This document shows, in pieces, positions 1-10,574 of a stretch of DNA of 64,000 bases; position 1 is the stretch's first letter, and the number at the start of each line of letters is the position of its first letter. Origin of the DNA: Puccinia triticina (Eukaryota; Basidiomycota; Pucciniomycetes; Pucciniales; Pucciniaceae). Location: positions 2,170,001-2,234,000 of the forward strand of contig NC_070571.1 of the NCBI RefSeq assembly GCF_026914185.1. Reading direction: 5' to 3'. The position numbers were made by a program, and so were the translations under genes. Below the pieces are notes generated by a model. That model was not told where the DNA came from. It saw only the letters and a program-made list of their open reading frames with translations, and did no database searches.

Positions 1-267
1 AAAGTAGCATAGGGTACAGATAGGGCATATTGGTGGAGAGGCTGGGGGAGGAGCTATAAAAATTTTAAAAACCTCTCAGCCAAATGAACTTTCTGCTCCC
101 GCGCAAAATTTGGGATAATGCGCAAGTCCCTCCCTGCGGGAGGGGGGGCTTCGCCGCCAGCCACAGCGCTCCCACCAGGGGGGACTTGTGTTAAGTTAGC
201 TGTCCGCGTGTAATCTTCATCACTGTGTGTAGCTTTGCTCCACCGCAGTTCCCCAACTGCTCTGTAA
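1..267. other. Left edge, no gene; Harbinger-end-like repeat
   Basis: I see no gene. Around 115-205 there is a short GC-rich inverted repeat with AAGTCCCTCC-type and GGGGGGACTT-type arms followed by TTAAGTTAGC. The same arm pattern occurs at the ends of the PIF/Harbinger element (37763 and 42435) and at 49310-49395. It is probably a short non-autonomous relative. The rest is unassigned. Confidence 0.4.
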
Positions 268-657
268 CAACGAAGGGTAGTTACGCTACGCGTAACGCGT
301 AGATAACGGTAATGTAACAAAATTTTTGTCGTTATCTACGCGTTACGCGTAACGGCAGTGCGATTACGTTATCACAACACGTTGAGCCTATTTCTTTTAT
401 GCTTGTTGCGTTATCCGGGCGCGCGGAGCCCTTGAGAACGGGAAAAAAATGAGGCTAAAAAGCCTTAAATGGTCCGTTATTGCGTTATCCGGGGGATAAT
501 GTGATAACGGGCCTCAAAAATGAGGCCCGTTACGTTACGCGTGGGGCCTGAAATGACCCCGTTACTAGTAAAGTAACGGGGGGGGCCCGGATAACAGGGG
601 TAGTTACGTTACCAAAATTGCGCGGATAACGCAAGGTAACGTAACTACCCTTTGTTG
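268..657 (+). mobile_element. 390-bp MITE, copy 1
   Basis: Terminal inverted repeats start CAACGAAGGGTAGTTACG and end with the complementary CGTAACTACCCTTTGTTG. The element is flanked by a 7-bp direct repeat TCTGTAA (261-267 and 658-664). The interior is packed with short palindromes of the TTACGCGTAA type and has no ORF. A second copy of exactly the same length lies in opposite orientation at 28129-28518. A 7-bp duplication is unusual: 8 bp would suggest hAT, so the superfamily is left open. Confidence 0.9.
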
Positions 658-697
658 TCTGTAATAAGAGCATCCACCCTCGTCTCTGTAAACCCGC

Positions 698-1897
698 TGT
701 AAAGCTCAAAAGTGTTCCTGAGAACCTTTTGCTGAGTGCGGAAAGGGATGAATGAGGTTACCTCTGCCTTTCCTGGGTCACTAGACACTAAAAAAAGCCC
801 CCCAATCTACGATTGGAAGGTTTATGTAGTGATAGTGGAGGTTTATCAAAAGATAGCCTACGTCAAACAAGTGGCTTAGGGGATATGGGTGATGTAACCG
901 GTGCTGAGTGAGTTGTGAGTTGATATGGTCCGTGTGTTGCCGCAAAGAGATTGTGGAACACTCTGACAGAGGGGTTGATGATGATTGAGCGATGTAATAG
1001 TGTTGTTGTATGTATGTAATTGTTATGTAATAAGGGTAAAACCACAATATAGTGGGGGCTAATACTGTAGAGTGAGCAAGTGTTGTACTGTTATGGGGTA
1101 AGCTGAGTGCAAGTAGTTTGCTGAGAGAAATTACAACTGGGGGGAGGAGAGCCTCCTTAAATAGAAAAGAGTGAGGGATTTTAGCTCCAGGGGAACCAGG
1201 TAATGAGGGATTTTAGCTGCCCTGAGCTGTCAAATGAGGGATTTAGGCTGGTGGTACAGCCTAGATGAGGGAATTTAGCTGGTGAGAAAGTGGAGGTGAG
1301 AGGTTTGAGTTTGGCCTATGATGTCATTGGGTCATCTGATCATCTGTACTGCCCCTGTCTGTCAAATGATGTCATACAAGGGAATTTAGCTAGCCTGAGC
1401 TGTCAACGGATGTCATGTGTAAGCTGCATGAGGGGTTTTTGCTAGCTTGACACCTGCATGAACTGCAGCCCCTATTACACTAGTCTGCATGCACCTGCAT
1501 GAGCCTGCATAAGCCTGCATCTAGTGTGCATGACACTGCATGACACGTGCATAACACAATGTAATGAGTGCAGCTGATGAGGTAAAGCATATGTAAAGGG
1601 TAGACAAGTGTCAGAGTGGACCATGTAACAGATTACATGGTCCTGGGTAAGGGTGGTTCATGTAACGGATTACATGACCTGAGTATGGTGTTTGTGTGCG
1701 TGAAACTGGCTGATGGTGTCTTGAAGGGGTTGTATCTTCTGATCCAGAGGGGTGTAAGGTATGTTGTCCATGGTGTCCTGTGTAGTTTTGGCCGTAGAAT
1801 CCAATGGTGTCGCCGTATTGGTTGATTTGTGAGTGTACATATGAGAAAATGGAAAATTTTGAAATGGGCTAGATGGGTAACCATAAAGCATACCACA
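698..1897 (-). mobile_element. Solo LTR, Ty3-type, minus strand
   Basis: Read on the minus strand it starts TGTGGTATGC and ends in a TTTGAGC..TTACA-like terminus. It is flanked by the 4-bp direct repeat CCGC (694-697 and 1898-1901). It resembles the element B LTR: the CAAAAG terminal segment is shared, and AGCTAAAATCCCTCA boxes sit just upstream of a TATA-like stretch (minus strand, near 1155-1163). No internal domain remains, so it is a product of LTR-LTR recombination. Confidence 0.85.
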
Positions 1898-1901
1898 CCG
1901 C

Positions 1902-2210
1902 TCTTCAAGGCAGATTTACAGAGTATCTAAGGCCCCAATTATAAACACTATTTTGAGATTATTTTGAAATAGTTTTGAAATCAAAACCAACTTTGTTTTG
2001 ATTTCTTTTCATTTCAAAAATAGCTCAAAACTCTTCAAACACACCCAGGAGAGGAGGGTGTTTGAGATTGCAGAAATCCAAATTTTGAGGAATCAAACTT
2101 TTGAAATGGCAGTATGCCTGTATGGTTGCCAGGCAACTACTACCCATTCAAATTTCTGTACTGGGTTGGCGGAGGTTGCAAATGGGTACAATTAACCACC
2201 AATTCTTGGA
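1902..2210. other. Intergenic stretch left of element A
   Basis: No gene is visible. The end of this stretch (about 2140-2214, ending TTGGACCGG) is the pre-insertion target of element A. Its continuation on the right, from 20173, contains repeated TCCAA/TTGGA motifs, so A appears to have landed in or beside a small inverted-repeat array. Confidence 0.5.
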
Positions 2211-2214
2211 CCGG

Positions 2215-3875
2215 TGTGGTGAGCCTCATCAAAAGCACCTTCACTCTCCGCAGGCTCCAGGAATCAACTATCAGGGCGACCAACCACTCAGGACAACAAC
2301 ACTGTCAGCCTGTATGTAACTAACCGTGTCTGAGAGGGTTGTTACTATCAAGATGATGGTGTAAGATGCCAAGGATGGGCCAATGGGTTCGTGGTAAGAC
2401 CTGTAAAAGGTTTCAATCTATCAGTAATCTTGACTGAGAGGCTTGCTCAATTAAGGCGCATCCAGATCAACACAGGGTGTTAATAGGCATCCAAGGAATA
2501 ACTCAACTTGGGTTCGTGGTTTTACCTACAGAAAGGTAAGGGTAATCAAGAGTTGATGTTATTCCTGAATTGAAAGATGGGTGAGAATGAAGGCACTGTT
2601 TAACTATGTATGTGTTAAACCTTGCTATAATAATATTCTGAGGGATAAACAGTCCTGAGGGGCGTGTTTATATAGAAAAGAAAGAGCAGGAGGGAATATG
2701 AGGCGCTTGGAGGCGCTTCAGGACCAGGGGGGAACTGGAAGCGCTCAAGGGAAGCAGATCCTCATGAGGATCAACATTGGAAATGATCAGGGCAGTGTAA
2801 TGATCAGTAGCTGTGCACACTAGCTGATCATAACCAATCATTGATTCCATTCAGTGCTCTTTGAATTGGATTACATCATCTATTGTTTATGTAATTATAT
2901 CATAACCAATATATTATGTAAATGGGGACTGAGGTGTAACAGGGGATAAATGAGTGATACCTGTCTTGGGGTATTTCACGTGTACAGTAATATTACAATG
3001 TATTGTAATCTTACTGTTGCACGTAACTTAACTCTCATAACAACAGTACATTATGGTAACTGTATTTAACTATGGTTATCTGTAATGTAATGTATAACAG
3101 GAGTACATTCTTAAGCTTATATCAAATGATATACATATGTAATAAAGGTGTAAAAAGGAATGTACTATATGTAATGTGAACAATTGCAGGTACTTGGTAC
3201 GTGTAAGGTACTGTGACATGTACTCTGTGGCTGACAAACACGGAACACCAGACACAGGACCCAGGCGCCTCAACATCAAACACTCCATTGTCGCCAAATC
3301 CAGACATGCATCAAACATCAATCCATATTGGTCATCAACTCAACAGCCCTTTCCCTGTCTCTTGGTTTCACACTAATGCACCTACTTTGGGATTAGTACT
3401 TGTCTCATCTTCATGCGCCTCATCCCTTTTGTTCATTTCTCTTACACTTCTCCTTGATTGAAGTTTTTCACTGTTTCATTTTTCCCACAACCACAAGTCA
3501 ACCGCCCCCCAGATTGTCTATATAAACTGCCCCTTTGTCCACACTTTTGTCCCCCATCAGCTCATCAGACAGTAGTTGGTCAATAGTTATATAGTCTCAT
3601 AGTTACCTTATAGTCAATTACAGTAGCCATTCTGCCTTGACAATTATATCATCTTGCCTGTTCAACATCCAGTAACCATTCTGTGGGAGAGCATTACTTA
3701 CTTCGCCATTTCATCACCTTACCCTGATATCTTCTTGATCTTCTGCGCCACACCTTTTCTTGAGTTTCATTACTCTATTGGTGCCCTCTACTCTTTAGCA
3801 TTTCACCCGGAGGGCAGCCTTTTCACGCACTCATCCCCTCCACAGCTATCTCTATCCCACGGAGTAGTCCCCACA
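2215..3875 (+). repeat. 5' LTR of element A (interrupted)
   Basis: It matches 19452-20168 throughout once the 934-bp insert plus its 5-bp duplication are removed (722 versus 717 bp; one 5-bp indel near 3414). A TATATAA box is present near 3520. The differences seen between the LTRs are mostly transitions. Confidence 0.92.
2303..3236. mobile_element. Solo LTR inside the LTR of element A
   Basis: The insert starts TGTCAGCC and ends GGCTGACA, a perfect 8-bp terminal inverted repeat with TG..CA ends. It is flanked by the 5-bp direct repeat AACAC (2298-2302 and 3237-3241). The empty site is visible in the other LTR of element A at about 19528-19545. Length and ends fit a solo LTR of another family with 5-bp duplications. 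No coding capacity. Confidence 0.92.
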
Positions 3876-4077
3876 TCTGGTGTCCCAACAGTGGCTCGAC
3901 GATCTTTAGATTTATCAGTCACCTATAGTTAAGATACCCCTATAAAAATTATTAAAACTCACTAAAAATATATTCTCTTACTTCAACTTATTTCCTATTA
4001 CTCACTCTCATCTCACCTCAAATACTCTATAAAAACCATAAAAACATATATCAACTTCCCCTCTATAAATTACATCA

Positions 4078-6843
4078 ATGGCCTACCGCGACCTACCTCC
4101 CGGAATGAACCTCTACGCCGGCGCCAATTTACCTGAAAACCCCGGACCATTTTGCAAAAGAGAAGTCAGCCCGGAAAGCGCAGCCTTGGACCTCACGTTC
4201 AACTCCAGAACCCCTACAAAAATCAACCGGCCGCCAGACAAAACTATGGAATCCCTGTGTTACAAACAGCTCCTCAATGGGTCCCGCACTTCTTGGAAAC
4301 TAAAATCACTTTACCTGCCTATAATCCCGAACCCTTTGGAAGAAAACCTGTTAAAATCAAGTCCCAAGCCAAAGGATTATTTTTTGACGGATCAAACATG
4401 GATGTTAGTGACTTCATCAAACGCTTGGAGTACGCCGCACAAATCGATGGAGCCCAAGGATCGGATATTGCCTCACAAATAATTTTCTTCTTGGAGGGCG
4501 AAACACTTGTGAAAGAAGTTCCAGACATGGCGGAAAGGGTCAACCACGACTGGGAAAAATTGAAGGAAAGCCTGGTTCAGCGTTGGGGAAAAATGCAGCC
4601 ATTATTAAAATACACCCGTAACGATTTGGACAACCTAATTACTGCCGCACGTGTCGCCGGAATCAAGAATGAAAGGGAATTCCAGGACTTTAGCCTTCGT
4701 TTGGACAACATTGTAGCCTACCTTGTTAGATGTCAACACATGAGTAGCGCTGAAGAAATTCGCCATGCAATACTCAACTGTTTAACTCACCCAATTAGAG
4801 TTGCCGTCTCCAAGGAACTTATTCGGGACAATTGCATGCGCCGGGCCGTTGATGGATCTTACTTCCTGCCACCTTACAGTACTATCATGGAATATATTCA
4901 AAAGGAACTACGCACCATATTGATTTTGGATGAAGAAATTACTGGAGAAATTTTGCCGCCATCTACGCAACAGTATGCACCAAAAATAGCTCCGAGGCAG
5001 CAGAACCCGCCAATAAACAAAGAAGTGGATGATCTCACCAGGACCCTGGCTAGTTGTAATGTTCAGAAACCATCACCATTTGTTTCATCTTCCCACGTAC
5101 CCTATAAACCCGCGCAATACGACCAACCACCATCCGCCTTAAAGTGTAACTACTGTTTTGCGTCTGGACATACGATTTACCGCTGCCCATTATACGCCCA
5201 GGACAAATATGACCGGAAGTTATACCGCGAAGGGAAAGAAATTAAGCTTCCAACAGGAGTTGTAGTTCACTGGGACCGATCTTGTCCAATGAAGGCTGTT
5301 GTGGATAAATTCAGCAAAAACTTTCCGCCGCCTGGAGTAATTAATCTACCAACCGGAACTCAAATAAAGAAGGAGGAAGCCCCGGCGGAGCCACACAAGT
5401 CTTATGGAAAACTAGAGGAATGTGAACCAGAGGACGTCAGCACTTACAAAACGGATGCCGCTAAACGCATGAGGAGCGGGAGGGAAATACCGGAGACCCC
5501 ACCTTCCAATAAAAGAGTACGCAAGGAAAAAGATGAAGTCATGGATACAGAAGCAGAAAGGATCATGGAAATTGCACGTCAGGACGACTACGACCCTTTT
5601 CCAGTATATAAGGAGCAGAACTCTAAGCAACCTGACACTTCAAAAAAGGTACAATTCAAGGACCCAGGACTCAGTGCTCAGGAACCTAAGGAAAAACCGG
5701 CTCGTAAAACTTACCTGGAGAAACCAATGGCTAAAGAATTTCCGGAGGCTGAAGATCGTGTTGTGCAACAAATGGTTACGGAAGGAAAAATGGAGCTGTC
5801 TTTTGGAGAAATCTTTGCTATTTCCAACGGTGTGATGGAGGCCATCAAAAAGAAAATATCCCGCAAGAAGGTGCCAATAGAAGGAGCCAAAAAAATGACC
5901 AGTGCTGGCGATATTGACTCCGAGGAGGAAGAAGAATTCGAAAGGCCCCGCAGCTTGCATTATGCCTGCCCATTAGGATACATTAAAATTGGAATTAACG
6001 GAAAGGAGGTTCAACTTCTTTTGGACAACGGATCAATGGTCAACGTACTCCCAAAAGGTTTAACCACAAAGCTTGGCCTAATTGTCACGGAACAACGAAT
6101 GAACCTTAAAGGTATTGGAGGTCACCGCAACAAAATTCTGGGTATAGCGGAGGGAGTTCGAGTCCAAATCGGTAATATTTTCACAACAGTCCATTTCTGG
6201 GTTTCTAGCACAGACGTACAGCCTATATTGGGAAAGCCATTCCTACTTGACGTCTCAGCAAGTATGAAATATATGGAAGGTGGTGGCGAGACCCTGTCTA
6301 TTAATGATGACAAAGGGAGAACTTACTTAGTCCCAATAATTACACCAACCAATCAAAAATGGGAGACCGACTTTCCAACCAATGCTACCACAACTTCTAA
6401 CGTAGCTACGGCATCAAATTTTGTTCTGGAGGAAGCCAAGCCTTTGGTATCAGTCAATGCGGCCAAATATAAAACTGCAGCAAAGAAAGTAAAACCAGTC
6501 AACGAACCTATGCCTCAGAATATCAACCTTCCCCTCACCCTACCGCCGCTTTCTAGGGATCCCTATGTTACACCACTTACCCCTCATCCGCCAACTTTTA
6601 CGCCAACTGCCAAAATAACCGAGGAAAGACTTAAAGTTGTAAATTTTGGACCAAAGAATTTTCTATCAGACCAAGAACTTCAGCTACTAAAACACGTCAT
6701 CAAAATCCGAGAAGCCACTTTTGCATTTGACCCAGAAGAGCGGGGGTTATTTAAACATACTTACGGTAAACCTTACATCATACCGGTAGTTCCGCATGAA
6801 CCATGGCAACAGAAGCCTATCCCGATTCCACAGGCCATTTGAG
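4078..6843 (+). pseudogene. gag-protease of element A, frameshifted near its start
   Basis: The likely gag start is the ATG at 4078. The long open frame runs 4152-6843 in another phase without an ATG at its head, so a small indel between about 4150 and 4250 has broken the start. The 896-residue open stretch contains a capsid-like helical region, a CCHC zinc knuckle (C-x2-C-x4-H-x4-C from about residue 332) and a retropepsin-like aspartic protease box reading LLLDNGSMVN near residue 623. Gag packages the element RNA; the protease matures the particle proteins. The frame ends in TGA at 6841-6843, exactly where reverse transcriptase follows in frame, so that stop is probably one of the decay mutations. 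Confidence 0.88.
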
Positions 6844-7955
6844 ATCAGTACATTGAATTAATTTGGGAGCGAATTTGGACGGGACTCTATGAACAATCTT
6901 GTTCTAGCTACTCAAGCCCGGTTTTCTGTGTTGCCAAGCAAGATGGGAAGTTACGAGTCGTCCATGATCTGCAAAAATTGAATAAAGTCACTATAAAAGA
7001 CGCTGGATTACCGCCATCACCTGAGGAACTAATTGAATCCTTTACTGGAAGAGCTTGTTATGGATTGGGCGACATCATGGGAGGCTACGATGAACGGGAG
7101 CTGGCCGTACAATCTCGACCTCTTACTAATTTTGAGACGCCCTTAGGACGTTTCCAACTGACTCAATTACCGCAAGGTGCAACGAATTTGGTGGCAGTCT
7201 ACCAAGCACAGATGATGTGGATACTTCAAGATGAAATTCCCAATAATGTTGGTATTTTTATTGACAACGGGGGAATCAAAGGGCCAGTTTCAGACTACAA
7301 TCATGAAGTACTAAAGGAAAATAGCGAGATCAGACGCTTTATCTGGGAATACGCAATCACTTTGGAGAGAATCTTATTTTGAATTGAGGAAGCCGGACTC
7401 ACTGTTTCTGGAAAGAATTTTGCCTGCTGTGTACCTGCCTTGGATCTTGTTGGGCATGTAGTGTGTAAAGAAGGAAGGAAAATCTCAAAGAAGCAGCTGA
7501 ATAAGGTGGAAACTTGGCCAATCCCTAGGAACCCAACCAAAGTCCGCGGATTCTTAGGCGTCTGCGTTTACGTACGGATGTTTATCAAAAATTTCTCTGT
7601 AATTGCTGCGCCCCTGCGGAAACTCACACGAAAGGATGCGGACTGGGACTGGACTGAGGAATGCCAAACTGCTTTTGATAATTTCAAGAAAATAATTGGA
7701 CGTGACATCACTCTAAAGAAATTGGACTATACAAATGGCGCCGGTAAAATCAAGTTGGCCGTAGATTTGAGCTCTATTGCTGCTGGTGCGGTATTAATGC
7801 AAGTTCATCAGGGAAAAGACCGCCCTGTCTTGTACGAATCCGTGGTATTTTCGCCGGTGGAATCCCGGTACTCTCAATCTAAATTGGAACTCTGTGGCGT
7901 TGCAAAAATCCTTAAAAAGCTGCAAACTCAACTCTGGGGTCAACATTTCGAATAA
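6844..7955 (+). pseudogene. Decayed reverse transcriptase and RNase H of element A
   Basis: In-frame reading gives Ty3-type reverse transcriptase: KLRVVHDLQ near 6950, GLGDIMGGYDER near 7060, LPQGATN near 7170. The catalytic box near 7255 reads FIDNGG where a second aspartate is expected. RNase H follows with AVDLSSIAAGAVLM near 7765 and SPVESRYSQSKLELCG near 7855. TGA at 7381-7383 and TAA at 7953-7955 interrupt the frame. It cannot encode an active enzyme, so any recent movement of A would have needed help in trans. Confidence 0.9.
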
Positions 7956-9185
7956 ATGGTTGATGCAAAGAGTCTAATTGAAATGAAAAACTCACCTTCC
8001 TTGCCAAATGCGCCGATGACTCAATGGGTTTCCTTTATCCAACTCTTTTCTTACGAATTAACCCATGTACCTGGCAAGACCTTTACGATGCCAGATGGAC
8101 TTTCCTGCAGACCACCGGACAGTACAGAAGACAATGAACCTGATTTTGACAAAGATGAAAAATGGATCAAGCCACACCCAGGCTTTGGCGTAAAAGAGGT
8201 CAACACTCTTAATTTGGGGGTGGAAAATCGACAATTTGAACAGGACGGAATTTGGGACCTCTTGCAGCAATATTTGTCCACATTGGAGCGACCTAGGGAA
8301 TGCTCAGATGAGGAATGGAAGACCATCAAATATAAATCAGCCACTTTTTTTGTCTCAGACGATAAATTAAAACGCCGCAACAAACCTTTCCCTCAGATTG
8401 TAGTTTCTGTCCGACAGAACCAAAAATTTATTCTGGACATCTTGCATGAGCAACTTGGGCATAGGGGCGTTGAAGAAACTTTTCGGCGCTGCAAGTTACG
8501 ATTCTGGTGGCCTAACATGGAGAAAAACGTTGTAGAATGGGTTCAGTCTTGCAAAGCTTGCCAAAAGAGGAGTTCCACCAAACCAATGGAGCTAAAACAT
8601 GCAACCGGTAAATCTACTATATTTGGATGAGTTACTATTGACGCTGTACACATAAAAGCGGGGAAATGGAAATACTTGGTTGTGGCCCGGGATGACTTAT
8701 CCGGATGGGTTGAGGCCGTTGGACTGGAAAAATTAACCGCAAAGAAAGTAGCTGCTTGGTTTCACGAAAATTGGATTCTCCGTCATGGAACACCTTGGAC
8801 TGTTGCAATGTATGGCGGTCCTGAATTTGGAAAATAAGTACAAGATATGCTCAAAGCAGCTGGTTCCACAGTAAAAATCACGACACCCTACTATCCTGAA
8901 GCTAACGGAATGATAGAACACGTTCATCAGCCCCTGAAGGATGCTCTTGTAAAAATGTGCGGTACAGACGGCAAGAAATGGCGTAACTATTTACCTTTAG
9001 TGTTGTTTGCGGATCGGATTTCAACAAAGCGTACTACTGGTTACACACCATACAAATTGGTCTTTGGTCAACCGGCGGTCTTACCTATTGATTTGGAAAT
9101 GGAAACTTTCTTTGGTACGGATTGGACAAAAGTAAAATCTACGGCGGACTTATTGGCGGCACGTGCAGTGCAACTCGAGCAACGG
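7956..9185 (+). pseudogene. Decayed integrase of element A, 5' part
   Basis: After the RNase H tail (LPNAPMTQWVSFIQLFSYEL) comes the integrase HHCC zinc domain (HEQLGHRG then C-x2-C, about 8445-8570). The catalytic core follows: the first aspartate in VTIDAVH after a TGA (8628-8630), a damaged second site reading AMYGGPEFG near 8810, and the glutamate in EANGMIEH near 8905. Stops TGA (8628) and TAA (8836) break the frame. The gene is cut at 9185 by element B and resumes at 16971 in the same frame once one copy of the ACGG duplication is removed. Confidence 0.9.
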
Positions 9186-9859
9186 TGTGGTATACAAAAT
9201 GGGAAAAATCAAAAGTTTTTCTCTCATTTGCGTAATTAGTCATAGAATGCCTCATGGTACGACCATATGGACCCCAGAAATGGAATCTACGGCCAAATTA
9301 CCCCCTAGTCTCCACTGAAAGTGTAACTGTAGCCCCACTGCACTGGAAGTTAGACCCTCCGGACAACCTGTAGCACCCTGTTGACCCCTGTCACGCACCT
9401 CAAGCCACCTTTCCCTACTCCATGGTATCTCCACTGCATATATTATTTTGCCTTTGTTTTCTAGCTGCATGACATCATCCAGCACTGCCACTGCAGTCTG
9501 TGCCATTGTTCTCCGCATTCTAGAACTTTCACCTCCACTTTTGTTTGGTTTTATTGCATCACATGCCATTGTTCCCTGCATCATGCATGCACCCCTTGCA
9601 TAAATTGTACACAGCGCAGGCCAGCTAAAATCCCTCACTGGGGCTGCCCTGGAGCTAAAATCCCTCACATTTGTCTATATAAGGGGCTCTCTCCCCCTCA
9701 TTTGTAGCTCCTCAGTTTATTACTCATCAGTGATTCACTCACCACCTTGTACTCTCAACACTTACAACTATACTCATAACAACCCTTATATATCAATAAC
9801 AAATCTTTATAAAGTGTATCGAATAAACTCATCTTGAGCATTCACTCCTATCACCTAAT

Positions 9860-9893
<34 letters not shown>

Positions 9894-9983
9894 AGCTGGT
9901 AGTATAGAAGGGCAGAGCTTGCAACTCCTTCATCCCCTTCTCCATTCAGCAAAAGGGTTTCACAACCACTTTTGAGTCTTACA
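9186..9983 (+). repeat. 5' LTR of element B
   Basis: 798 bp, apparently the same as 16169-16966 over its whole length. The promoter region has two AGCTAAAATCCCTCA boxes (9623-9637 and 9653-9667) followed 8 bp later by TATATAAGG (9676-9684). Transcription should start shortly downstream. The boxes recur at the same place in the three related solo LTRs of this window. Confidence 0.93.
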
Positions 9984-10574
9984 AGGGAGTCCCCAACGTG
10001 ATTAGGATAAATTTGTTCGATCAACACCAGATTACCGATTGCAACAACTTGGAATAATGTCAAAGGATACCTACTTCTAGCGGCAAAAGGATCAAATTCT
10101 TCAACAAAATCTACAAACTCCACGGCATATTCACTTATTCTGTTGGAAAACCAGTCGAATACTAAAACATCATTTACAAAACGGATTACAAGCCTCTGAA
10201 GAGAACGTGTAACCACCAGACCTGAAAGGAGAATTTCGAAGAAAGCGGCTGATTATATACTGGAAGACGGTGTGTTGTACCAAAGGATCTGGATAATCAG
10301 ATACTGCTAGAAGAAAACTCTGGAGTCCACTCGAAGGAAACAGCCAATTATATACTGAAAGACGGTTGTTGTACCAAAGAATTCAGATAATTAGGATACT
10401 GTTTGAAGAACACTCCCAGTACGGTAAAGTTATTTATATCAATTATTAAAGAAAAAGCCCCAATTAGCCCTGGTAAAGAGACCAGAGACCAGATATTATT
10501 GTTTCTTTTTCAGAGCACAGTAACCGTTAGCAAAAGATTGTGATATTACAAAACTAGGATTCAACAAGAACAAA
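9984..10574 (+). other. Element B leader with a tandem duplication
   Basis: This is the untranslated leader between the LTR and gag. Two related blocks of about 98 bp, near 10235-10330 and 10332-10430, share TTATATACTG..AAGACGG and TTGTACCAAAG. The LTR is followed by AGGGAGTCCCCAAC, which resembles the candidate primer-binding site of element A but does not start with TGG. The tRNA primer is therefore unresolved. Confidence 0.6.

Noticed and set aside
6841..8838. RIP-type mutation as the cause of the pol stops in element A
   Set aside because: At least two stops appear to need transversions, and the LTRs show too few C-to-T changes. Ordinary decay or trans-mobilisation of a defective copy fits better.
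9252..9668. 138-residue antisense ORF, the same in both LTRs of element B
   Set aside because: It is duplicated because the LTRs are. The frame covers promoter boxes and TATA, has no domain and is not kept in the related LTRs.
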